Assembly (NCBI GenBank): GCA_018065125.1
Contig: JAGHTY010000075.1
Coordinates: 1-48,168 of the forward strand
Reading direction: 5' to 3'
DNA from: Candidatus Minthousia equi
Lineage (GTDB): Bacteria > Bacteroidota > Bacteroidia > Bacteroidales > Bacteroidaceae
DNA: 48,168 nt
Each line of letters opens with the position of its first letter. Positions within the stretch are counted from its first letter, which is position 1. Below are positions 18,296 to 27,129 of this stretch, piece by piece. The translations under genes and the position numbers were made by a program. Under the pieces are notes generated by a model. The model had not been told where the DNA came from. It saw only the letters and a list, made by a program, of their open reading frames with translations, and searched no databases.

Positions 18296-19279
18296 ATGAA
18301 AAGAATTACAGAGGAAATTAAGAAACTACTTCTGATAGACCAACCTATCTACAAAGGTCTTTTAGGCATTGAGTGGATGATGGTGGCATACATGATTTTC
18401 ACCCTTGTGCTGATTGGCATTTTTCATGCCGATATGCAGGAACTGCCTCTTATGCTTTTAGGCCGAGGAGGAATTGTTTTAGGAACAGTAGTATTGTATT
18501 TTCTGTATCGCAAATTCCCTTATCATGGTCTTTTGCTACTGCGTTTTGTCTTTCAGTTTGGATTGCTGGCCTACTGGTATCCAGATACTTATCAGTTTAA
18601 TCGCTTGTTCAGTAACATGGATCATGTGTTTGCCGGTTTAGATCAGTCATTGTTTGGTTGCCAGCCTGCCATAGAATTCAGCAAGGTGTTGCCAAGTGCA
18701 TTCTGGAGTGAGGCATTCAACATGGGTTATTACCTATATTACTGGATGATTGCCGTGGTATTTGGTTTCTATTTCTTCTGCCGTTCGTTCAAGGAATTCC
18801 AGCGTGTGGGAGTAATGATTATCGCTTCATTCTTCTTGTATTACATAGTCTATATTTTCTTGCCAGTGGCAGGCCCTCAGTTCTACTATCCTGCTATTGG
18901 TTATCCAGAAACAGATATCTACCAGATTGCACAGCAGGGATTTCCAGAGATGGGACACTATTTTAATTCCCATACAGAGTTGCTTCCAGCACCAGGTTAT
19001 CAGAATGGATTGTTCTACAAGTTGGTTGCCATGGCGCAAAGCACAGGCGAAAGACCAACAGCAGCATTCCCTAGTTCACATATTGGCGTATCAGTGATTC
19101 TTATGCTATTGGCATTGAAAGGAAGCAGGACACTGGCACTTTGTATGTTGCCATTCTTCTTGCTGCTGTGTGGTGCTACCGTTTATATTCAGGCTCACTA
19201 CCTGGTAGATGCCATCGCAGGATTCCTTACTGCTTTTGTGGCATATTTCCTGGTAAGTCAGTTAGCAAAGAAGTTCTGA
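18296..19279 (+). CDS. PAP2 superfamily phosphatase (inositolphosphotransferase-like)
   Basis: AAFPSSHIGVS and AHYLVDAIAG motifs, multiple TM segments. Confidence 0.85.
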   Translation: MKRITEEIKKLLLIDQPIYKGLLGIEWMMVAYMIFTLVLIGIFHADMQELPLMLLGRGGIVLGTVVLYFLYRKFPYHGLLLLRFVFQFGLLAYWYPDTYQFNRLFSNMDHVFAGLDQSLFGCQPAIEFSKVLPSAFWSEAFNMGYYLYYWMIAVVFGFYFFCRSFKEFQRVGVMIIASFFLYYIVYIFLPVAGPQFYYPAIGYPETDIYQIAQQGFPEMGHYFNSHTELLPAPGYQNGLFYKLVAMAQSTGERPTAAFPSSHIGVSVILMLLALKGSRTLALCMLPFFLLLCGATVYIQAHYLVDAIAGFLTAFVAYFLVSQLAKKF

Positions 19280-19738
19280 GATACGCTCTAGCCAAAGTTG
19301 GTCGATGGTGTCAAAAGTATTTAAGAACTCGCTGTCAATATCTAGAACGCCCCATACTTGACCATCTTTATTATGCAGTGGAACCACAATTTCGCTTTTT
19401 GATGCACTGCTGCAAGCAATGTGTCCTGGGAATTGTTCCACATCGGGAACTACTTGTGTGCGATTTTCAGTCCATGCTGTTCCACAAACGCCTTTCCCTT
19501 TTTTGATGCGTGTACATGCCAGAGGACCTTGGAATGGACCTAGCACCAATACGCCATCCAGCACGCGGTAGAATCCTGTCCACCAGAAATGAAAGGTTTC
19601 CTGAATCATGGCAGCAATGTTTGCCATGTTTGCAATGGTGTCGGTTTCATCTTCTACCAATGCCTTTATCTGTTCAAATAGGGTGTTGTAACGCTCGTCT
19701 TTACTTTCGCTTTCGCTGATAATCAAATGTTCTGCCAT
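19262..19738 (-). CDS. GAF-domain free methionine-(R)-sulfoxide reductase
   Basis: WWTGFYRV; GPFQGPLACTRI; GVCGTAW; HIACSSASKSEIVVP. Confidence 0.88.
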   Translation of the reverse strand: MAEHLIISESESKDERYNTLFEQIKALVEDETDTIANMANIAAMIQETFHFWWTGFYRVLDGVLVLGPFQGPLACTRIKKGKGVCGTAWTENRTQVVPDVEQFPGHIACSSASKSEIVVPLHNKDGQVWGVLDIDSEFLNTFDTIDQLWLERISELLC

Positions 19739-19762
19739 AATCAGTATATATTTTTGCAAGGG

Positions 19763-19808
19763 CAAAGATACGTTTATTTATTAGAAGTAACAAATAACAA
19801 ATAACAAT
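19763..19808 (-). promoter_or_regulatory. fRMsr promoter: TATCTTTG -7 box with TTTG -33 supplied by a TAACAAA heptad array
   Basis: CAAAGATA 19763-19770; CAAA 19791-19794 (20-nt spacing); heptads 19788-19808. Confidence 0.55.
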
Positions 19809-20023
19809 AAGAAAAAATCGTTATTTTTATGCTGTTTATTTTTCTGCCTAGGAAAAATAATTTTCCTAACTAGCTAACAAAATTTTCGTGGTGTGGAAGC
19901 AATAGAATGTTTTCTTGTATTTTACAATAAGGTCTGCAGTAAACAATCAAAATGTGTTGTCAACTAACTAATAGTCGACATTTTTGCTTGATTTGAAATG
20001 GGAAAAAGTGGTTGGAATGCTGT

Positions 20024-20998
20024 TTAAAGCTCTTTTTTTATGTCTTCGAACGAATATTTTCGAGCTTTAATGTTGCCATTTGGATTGATAAGGATATAGG
20101 TAGGCAACTCGGTGATGCTGTAAGCTTGTACCATAGGATTATCAAAGCCATGCAAATCGCAACAATGAATACCAGGAATACTATCTCGGAATGTTCCTCG
20201 GAAGACCATTTTTTGAATATCCAGTGAAATATTGATGATATCAAGGTCTTTTGGTTTCTCGTTTTCCTTGAAATACGTCTTCATTTCACGCTGTGCATCT
20301 CTACTATCTTGTGCATAGGTACTCCAGAAGCATAATAAAACACTATGGTCTTTGTAATCAGAAAGACTATGTTCCTTGCCAGTGTAGTCATTTATGGTAA
20401 ATGCCGGAGCTTTTTGACCAGGATCTGTCAGTTTTCTTTGGTTAAGAGCACTGGTTAGTGATGCCAATTCTGCATTTTGGGGTTGTGCTTTCTGCAAAAT
20501 TGTTGCTAGTTCACGGGCTTGTTTCAGTTGGTTTGATTGCTGAATATAGTATTTCTGAAACAGATAAGTACTGACAAGAGAGGTAGGATGGCTCTTTATG
20601 TGCTGACTTGCATCCTGATTGCCTGCACGAAACTCGGTCATTTCCTTGTTGAGTTCGCCACCATCAATCTTGATTCCTTTAAGGTTTGTAGCATCTGCTT
20701 GGATGTTAACCTCAAGTCCTGGTGCTACAAATACCACTTGTTGACTCATGTTTGGAAAAATCATGGTGGTGTAACCGGGCTTGGTTACAGGTAATTGATA
20801 GGTAAATTTGCCTTCGTGAATGGTAACGGTATCGATTTGGTTACGCATGCCTTGAGCTGAGTAGAAGTACAACTCGCCTTCACGCAAGTTCTCAAACTTA
20901 CCTTTTATAAGAGTATGCTCTTCAAGTCCTGTACACCCAAATAGGGCACACAGGACTGTGAAGAAGCAACAAGTTATGATTAGTTTAACGATTTGCAT
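20024..20998 (-). CDS. DUF4369/thioredoxin-like lipoprotein lacking CXXC
   Basis: DPGQKAPAFTINDYTGKEHSLSDYKDHSVLLCFWSTYAQDSRDAQREM; lipobox LFGCTG. Confidence 0.8.
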   Translation of the reverse strand: MQIVKLIITCCFFTVLCALFGCTGLEEHTLIKGKFENLREGELYFYSAQGMRNQIDTVTIHEGKFTYQLPVTKPGYTTMIFPNMSQQVVFVAPGLEVNIQADATNLKGIKIDGGELNKEMTEFRAGNQDASQHIKSHPTSLVSTYLFQKYYIQQSNQLKQARELATILQKAQPQNAELASLTSALNQRKLTDPGQKAPAFTINDYTGKEHSLSDYKDHSVLLCFWSTYAQDSRDAQREMKTYFKENEKPKDLDIINISLDIQKMVFRGTFRDSIPGIHCCDLHGFDNPMVQAYSITELPTYILINPNGNIKARKYSFEDIKKEL

Positions 20999-22664
20999 AT
21001 TTGCTTAATTCCAAATCCTTCTTAGCATATTCTGCAAAAGATGGATCCTGAGCAATTGCTGCTTTCAAATTCTCGGTAACGCCATCAGCATAACCACTGC
21101 GAGCGCTTACCAATGCCTTTAGGTAACTGGTAAGAGCAGTAGGTTTCTTTACGCCACTAAGAGCAGCGGTACAACTTGTGTAATCCTTTGCCAAAAGTTG
21201 TGCCAATGCAGCAGTGTTGCTGTTGCTGCCTCTCAGAGCCTGTGCTGCCTGAGCATACTGTCCCTGACTGATGTAGAGCGCGCCAAGAGCAGTGCTTAAC
21301 TGATCAGCACCACTACCTTTGCTCAGATACTGCTGTGCCTGATCAGTCTTACCATTCAACAATGAGATAAGACCCATGTTTGCATTTGCCTCTGCACTTT
21401 GTGGGTTTACACTTAATGCCTGAGTGAAATAGTTAACAGCGGTATCAAGGTTGCCATTCTGGTATGCCATTGCGCCGAGGTTGTTATATGCGCGTGCATC
21501 TTTTGGATACAACTGGATTGTCTTAGCGTAGATTGCTTCTTTCTGAGCAGGATTATCGATAAGCGTAGCAGCATATACCAATTCTTCCAAACTCAACTTG
21601 GTAGCGTCATCATTAAACTGTGCTAGAATCTGGTCGTCATCACGACCGATTACCTCGTAGTTTGCGGTAAGGCGAGCACGACGCAACTGAGGCAAGATGC
21701 CATCTGCCAAATCCTTGTAAACAGTTGCAATGTTCTTGATTTCACGCTCACGCTCTTCAGGATCCTTGTACATTGAAAGAACGCTCAGGATCAAATCCTT
21801 ATCCTGCAGAGAGCTTTCTGCTACCAACTCCTGGAAACCTTCCCAGTCTTCAGCGGTGTACTTGCTGTCAACAAAAGTATCCAGCTGAGTCTTCTTCAGT
21901 TGCTGCTTTACATAGTCGCTTGAGTTTGCCTCACGCTTACCTGCCAGCTTTTCGTTGATTTCGTACTTGCCATCAGGACTTGCATATGCACTTACCTCGA
22001 TGTTGTTGATGACGTTGCCTTCAGGATTTGCCTGAATTTCCTTCAACTTGGCAATGAACTGGCGGATGTTGTCACTGTTCAACTCACTAGCACGTAAGTT
22101 TGCCTGACCCAGCAGGAACTGGATGGTTGCTGTCTGTTTGTGCATGGTGCTACGCTCGAAAGCATCCTGACCATAACTTGGAGTTGCCTCCTTCAAGCAC
22201 TGGTTTACCAACTGTGATGTGGCAATAACACCTGTAGCAACCATTACTTCAGGAATCTGTACCTGCTTGTTACCTACATATGCATTGAAAGTAAGGTACA
22301 ATTGACTTTGCTGCATTGCTGGCTGATAAGCAAAGTTAGCTCGCATGGTGTAATGACCACCTACCAAATAACTGATAGTCTGGTTGTTTCCCTGTACTTT
22401 TTCACCCTGGAAAGTTGCAGGAGCGCCTGCCATCTCACCGCCATTCCAGCGCAAAACTGGTGTTACGGTTACAACAGCCTTCTTGTTCATGTACTTTTCT
22501 GGGAAATTACCGGTAATGGTAGCAGGTACCTGTCCGGCATGTGCCTCCAGAGGATTTGGTGTTACGGTAAAATTGTCGGCACTCAAGGCACCCAACTTAC
22601 CACCACAAGATGTCATGATGGTTAACAAACCACATGAAATAGTCAATAGACTTAATTTTTTCAT
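20985..22664 (-). CDS. TPR-repeat lipoprotein
   Basis: Lipobox MTSCGG; AYNNLGAMAYQNGNLDTAVNYFTQALSVNPQSAEANANMGLI. Confidence 0.85.
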   Translation of the reverse strand: MKKLSLLTISCGLLTIMTSCGGKLGALSADNFTVTPNPLEAHAGQVPATITGNFPEKYMNKKAVVTVTPVLRWNGGEMAGAPATFQGEKVQGNNQTISYLVGGHYTMRANFAYQPAMQQSQLYLTFNAYVGNKQVQIPEVMVATGVIATSQLVNQCLKEATPSYGQDAFERSTMHKQTATIQFLLGQANLRASELNSDNIRQFIAKLKEIQANPEGNVINNIEVSAYASPDGKYEINEKLAGKREANSSDYVKQQLKKTQLDTFVDSKYTAEDWEGFQELVAESSLQDKDLILSVLSMYKDPEEREREIKNIATVYKDLADGILPQLRRARLTANYEVIGRDDDQILAQFNDDATKLSLEELVYAATLIDNPAQKEAIYAKTIQLYPKDARAYNNLGAMAYQNGNLDTAVNYFTQALSVNPQSAEANANMGLISLLNGKTDQAQQYLSKGSGADQLSTALGALYISQGQYAQAAQALRGSNSNTAALAQLLAKDYTSCTAALSGVKKPTALTSYLKALVSARSGYADGVTENLKAAIAQDPSFAEYAKKDLELSKYANR

Positions 22665-22675
22665 ATTTCGTGTTT

Positions 22676-24391
22676 TTATTGCTTTTTCTCTTTTGTATCA
22701 GTACGGGCTTCTACAACGTTTACTACGTAGTCGCCTAATTTTTCACACTCATTGATAAGGTCCATATAATAGATACCCAACTGGTAGCTATAGTTACCAT
22801 TGCTGATATCCAGAATATTCTGGTGCTTCAGCTGATTACGGTAGTTGTTTATCTCGTTTTCAATGTTGTAAGATGCCATGGCATCTGCCCATCTACCGCT
22901 TTGCAGTACCTTTATCATCTGGTTCACACTCTCGGTAGTGAGTTTGAACATTTGGTTAATATGATCTGCCTGCTGCTCGGTAAACTCCTCCTTGCCAGTA
23001 TATTTGTGCTTTAAGCTACGTGCAAGATTATAACAACTATCGCCAATACTTTCGATTTCTGTAACCTCGCGTAGCATGGCACGAATCTTAATCTTTGTTT
23101 CAGAACTCAAGCGACCATCAGAAACATTGTTAAGGTAGTTGGCAATTTCAACTTCCATGTTGTCGCTGATGCCTTCGTATTTTTCGATACGGGTATAAAG
23201 CTTGTTGAAATCCTTTTCATCGGTAGTGCGACTCAGGTCCTTCACTAGTTTGAACATCTTTCCAGTACGCTCGGCAAACAGGTTCAACTCCTTGCGTGCC
23301 TCCAGAATTGAAAGCTCGGCAGTGCTCAAGATACCACCAGAGATGAAACGCAAGCGGAAATCATCCTCAATCTCTTCTTCCTTCTGAGGAATCAAGCGGG
23401 TTACAAGGCGCTCGATAGGTTTGATGAACCAGATAAGGATAAGCACGTTACATACGTTGAATGCAGTGTGGAAAGCTGGCAATACGAAGTTCAACTTGGC
23501 AGCATTTTCCTGTGCGTAGACAGCATCTGCTGCTGCACGTGCAGCATCATAGCCTGCAAAATCGCAAACAAGATCCACGAAGAAATTGAAGATACAAAGA
23601 ATCCAGAGAACACCAAATACGTTGAATACCAAGTGAGCAAGAGCGGCACATCGTGCCTGCTTGTTACCCGTAAGAGCGGCAATATTTGATGTAACGGTGG
23701 TACCAATATTTTCACCCATTACCAAGGCAATACCCTGATAGATTGGCAGTGCGCCACTTGAACAAAGTATCATGGTAATCGCCATTACTGCTGCTGATGA
23801 CTGTACGCACATGGTAAGAACACCACCTAACAGCAAGAAAAGCAGGGTACTTCCAAAACCCCATCCACCGGTCTTTTCAAAGAAATCAAGCACTGCCTGA
23901 TTATGGCCAAGGTCCATATCTGCAGCATTTTGGCGCAAAGTAGCCAAACCCAGGAATAGGAAGCAAAGACCGAAAATGAATTCACCTCCACTTTTCTTGG
24001 TGCTGCTCTTTGCATAGATGAGCAAGATACCCAGGATAAAGCAAGGGAACACTACATCTCCCATGTTGAAGTTGAATCCTGCAGACATAATCCATGCGGT
24101 AAGTGTGGTACCAATATTGGCACCCATGATAACCGAAATGGCTTGTCCCAGAGACAACAAGCGGGCGTTTACAAAACTAACGGTCATTACCGTGGTAGCG
24201 GTAGAACTCTGCACGGCAGCAGTGACGAAGGCACCTGTAAGAAGACCTGTAACTCGATTGGTAGTCATGGCGCCAAGAACATGACGCAATTGGGGACCGG
24301 CCATCTTCTGCAAACCTTCGGACATGACTTTCATACCGTACATAAGCAAGGCCAGTGAACCCAATAATTTTAAAATCACATATATAGACAT
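22676..24391 (-). CDS. Na/Pi cotransporter family protein with C-terminal PhoU-like domain
   Basis: GLLTGAFVTAAVQSSTATTVM; VMGENIGTTVTSNIAAL; helical C-terminal domain. Confidence 0.92.
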   Translation of the reverse strand: MSIYVILKLLGSLALLMYGMKVMSEGLQKMAGPQLRHVLGAMTTNRVTGLLTGAFVTAAVQSSTATTVMTVSFVNARLLSLGQAISVIMGANIGTTLTAWIMSAGFNFNMGDVVFPCFILGILLIYAKSSTKKSGGEFIFGLCFLFLGLATLRQNAADMDLGHNQAVLDFFEKTGGWGFGSTLLFLLLGGVLTMCVQSSAAVMAITMILCSSGALPIYQGIALVMGENIGTTVTSNIAALTGNKQARCAALAHLVFNVFGVLWILCIFNFFVDLVCDFAGYDAARAAADAVYAQENAAKLNFVLPAFHTAFNVCNVLILIWFIKPIERLVTRLIPQKEEEIEDDFRLRFISGGILSTAELSILEARKELNLFAERTGKMFKLVKDLSRTTDEKDFNKLYTRIEKYEGISDNMEVEIANYLNNVSDGRLSSETKIKIRAMLREVTEIESIGDSCYNLARSLKHKYTGKEEFTEQQADHINQMFKLTTESVNQMIKVLQSGRWADAMASYNIENEINNYRNQLKHQNILDISNGNYSYQLGIYYMDLINECEKLGDYVVNVVEARTDTKEKKQ

Positions 24392-24475
24392 AAGTGGTAA
24401 AATGAATTGCTGTTTTTTTGTTTTTGTATGGGTGCAATTCCGTTGCAAAAATAACAAAAAAACCGAAAAATGCAC

Positions 24476-24483
24476 TATCTTTG
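24476..24483 (+). promoter_or_regulatory. -7 box TATCTTTG for rpoN
   Basis: TAnnTTTG 23 nt before ATG. Confidence 0.55.
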
Positions 24484-24506
24484 CCGAAAAATATAGATAA
24501 TAGAAT

Positions 24507-25970
24507 ATGCCTCAGGTTAACATTCAAACTCAAAACCAAACGCAGGTGCAAAACCTTACTCCTTTGCAGGTGTTGCAAGTGCGATTGCTGGAGCTGCCAA
24601 TACAGGAGTTGCAGCAGCGAGTAGAGAATGAACTGCTGGAAAATGAGGCTTTGGTAGCCAGCGAAAACGAAGACGAAAATGACACTGAACTTCGTGACGG
24701 CGAGGAGAATGAAAACTGGGGCAGAGATGCCAGCGAAGGAGTGCTGAGTGACCCAGAAGATGATGGCTACGACATGAATGCTATTGAACATAATGGTTCA
24801 AGTGGCATTGCTGTTGAGGATTACAATGTTGGAGGTCACACCTCTTTCCGTGAAGAACTGTTGTCGCAGGCAGGTGAGTGTGATCTTACCAAGCGTCAGC
24901 GTGTTCTGGTGGAATACCTCATCAATAGTTTGGATGATGATGGTTTTCTGCGCAAGGAAACCTGGAAAATCAGCGATGAACTTTTGTTGAACTGGAACAT
25001 TGACGTAAGTGATACAGAACTAATAGAGTGTCTTGAGGTGATTCAGCAGTTTGATCCTGCTGGTATTGGAGCACGCAATCTTCAAGAATGTCTTTTATTG
25101 CAACTGCAACGCATCAATCCTCAATCAGATGCATTGCTGCAAGCAAAGATAGATGTAATTCAGCAGTGCTTTGATGAGTTCAAGGGTAACCGATGGGATA
25201 AGATTGCAGCACGGCTGCAGTTGCCACAGGAGGAGGTGTCTCGCATCAAGAAGGAAATTGCAAAACTGAATCCAAGACCAGGTGGTGGTCTTGATGACAC
25301 CATGGGAGGTGTACCAACTATTATTCCCGACTTGGTTTTGAATGTAGAAGATGATGGCACTTTAGACCTACAACTTAACACCGGGCGCATTCCTGAGTTA
25401 TATGTGAGTCGATCATATGCTGATGCCGTAGATGAGTATAACCGTAATCGTGATAACATGAGTAAGCAGGCAAAGGCAGAATTTGCCTATACTCGTGAAA
25501 AAGTAGAGCATGCCAAGGGCTTTATAAATGCGGTTAAGCAACGCAATGCTACTATCCTGAATACAATGAATGCCATTCTGCAGATTCAGCACGACTATTT
25601 TGTTGAGGGTGATGAAAGCTTGCTGAAACCTATGCTGCTGAAGGATGTTGCAGCATTGGCGAAAGTGGATATCAGTACGGTGAGTAGAGTTTGCAACAGC
25701 AAATATATTCAAACTCCCTATGGTATTTTCGCCTTAAAGCATTTCTTTGGAAATGTGCTGACACAGGAAGATGATGAAGATGGCGTTTCAAAAAGAGAGA
25801 TAAAGAACGCGCTGAAAAAACTGATTGAGGAAGAAGACAAGAATAATCCTCTACCTGATGTTGAACTTACAGCAAAAATGAATAAACTTGGATACCCAGT
25901 AGCACGTAGAACGGTAGCAAAATATCGTGAACAACTGGGGTTCCCTGTTGCAAAGATGAGAAAGCAATGA
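24507..25970 (+). CDS. rpoN: RNA polymerase sigma-54 factor
   Basis: LTPLQVLQVRLLELPIQEL; DISTVSRVCNSKYIQTPYGIFALKHFF; ARRTVAKYREQLGFP. Confidence 0.97.
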   Translation: MPQVNIQTQNQTQVQNLTPLQVLQVRLLELPIQELQQRVENELLENEALVASENEDENDTELRDGEENENWGRDASEGVLSDPEDDGYDMNAIEHNGSSGIAVEDYNVGGHTSFREELLSQAGECDLTKRQRVLVEYLINSLDDDGFLRKETWKISDELLLNWNIDVSDTELIECLEVIQQFDPAGIGARNLQECLLLQLQRINPQSDALLQAKIDVIQQCFDEFKGNRWDKIAARLQLPQEEVSRIKKEIAKLNPRPGGGLDDTMGGVPTIIPDLVLNVEDDGTLDLQLNTGRIPELYVSRSYADAVDEYNRNRDNMSKQAKAEFAYTREKVEHAKGFINAVKQRNATILNTMNAILQIQHDYFVEGDESLLKPMLLKDVAALAKVDISTVSRVCNSKYIQTPYGIFALKHFFGNVLTQEDDEDGVSKREIKNALKKLIEEEDKNNPLPDVELTAKMNKLGYPVARRTVAKYREQLGFPVAKMRKQ

Positions 25971-26611
25971 ACGAAAAGACGTTACTTTGGATAGCCCAGA
26001 AAATCTCGTGGCTTTTTACTCCATTCCTGGTTCCAACACTTGGAGTGGCGTTGCTCTTTACGTTCAGTTACCTAAGGGTTATGCCGCTTTCTTACAAGTT
26101 TCTCATTACAGTTGCAGTATTCTGCTTTACGATAATGATGCCTCAATGCACTATCTTTTTCTATCGAAGAATGAATGGATGGTCACTTCGAGAACTTGGA
26201 AGAAGGGAAAAACGATTCGTTCCCTATATCTTGTCAATTGCATCTTATCTGTTTTGTCTTTCCATGCTTTATCGCTTCCGTGTACCTAGTTGCATGACAG
26301 GAATAGTAGTGGCATCACTCATTGCCATGGTGGTTGCCATTTTGCTGAATTATTGGTGGAAACTAAGTGAACACATGATTTCAGTAGGAGGTGTTGTTGG
26401 CGGATTGGTTTGTTTTGGAGAATTGTTTGTATTTAACCCTATAGGATGGATTTGTCTTACCATTATTGTTGGTGGCATGGTTGGTACCAGCCGTATGACC
26501 TTGCGTCAGCATAATTTAAGTCAGATCATTGGTGGTTTTATCCTAGGAATGGCAAGTTCTGTAGTGGGTATTTTATATGGACAAAAAATCATTGACTATA
26601 TTTTGAGTTAA
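25967..26611 (+). CDS. PAP2-like integral membrane protein, divergent
   Basis: SRMTLRQHNLSQIIGGFILG resembles the PAP2 C-terminal motif; several TM helices. Confidence 0.6.
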   Translation: MNEKTLLWIAQKISWLFTPFLVPTLGVALLFTFSYLRVMPLSYKFLITVAVFCFTIMMPQCTIFFYRRMNGWSLRELGRREKRFVPYILSIASYLFCLSMLYRFRVPSCMTGIVVASLIAMVVAILLNYWWKLSEHMISVGGVVGGLVCFGELFVFNPIGWICLTIIVGGMVGTSRMTLRQHNLSQIIGGFILGMASSVVGILYGQKIIDYILS

Positions 26612-26619
26612 GAAATAAT

Positions 26620-27129
26620 ATGAAACCGATAGTAAGTATCATTATGGGCAGCACTAGTGACCTTCCTGTTATGGAAAAGGCTGCCAAGTTCTTGGATGAG
26701 ATGGAGATTCCGTTCGAAATGAATGCCCTTTCAGCACACCGCACACCTGCACAGGTTGAGGAATTTGCTGCTCAGGCAAAGGAACGAGGACTGAAAGTTA
26801 TCATTGCTGCAGCAGGAATGGCAGCAGCTCTTCCTGGTGTCATTGCTGCCAATACTACATTACCCGTAATTGGTGTGCCTATCAAGGGTAGTGTGTTGGA
26901 TGGTGTTGATGCCATGTACAGCATTATTATGATGCCTCCTGGCATACCTGTTGCTACCGTAGGTGTAAATGCAGCTCAGAATGCTGCTATTCTGGCTGTT
27001 CAGATGTTGGCATTGAGCGATGAGGCTATTGCCTCTAAACTTGCTGCATTCAAGGATGGTTTGAAGGACAAGATTGTAAAGGCTAACGAAGAACTGAAGA
27101 AGGTAGAGTTTAAGTTTAAAACAAATTGA
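26620..27129 (+). CDS. purE: 5-(carboxyamino)imidazole ribonucleotide mutase
   Basis: IIMGSTSDLPVM; ALSAHRTP; AAAGMAAALPG. Confidence 0.97.
   Translation: MKPIVSIIMGSTSDLPVMEKAAKFLDEMEIPFEMNALSAHRTPAQVEEFAAQAKERGLKVIIAAAGMAAALPGVIAANTTLPVIGVPIKGSVLDGVDAMYSIIMMPPGIPVATVGVNAAQNAAILAVQMLALSDEAIASKLAAFKDGLKDKIVKANEELKKVEFKFKTN

Noticed and set aside
19849-19868. Perfect hairpin TAGGAAAA-ATAA-TTTTCCTA downstream of the thioredoxin-like gene
   Set aside because: AT-rich arms and no following T-tract on either strand; cannot be distinguished from chance in this AT-rich spacer.
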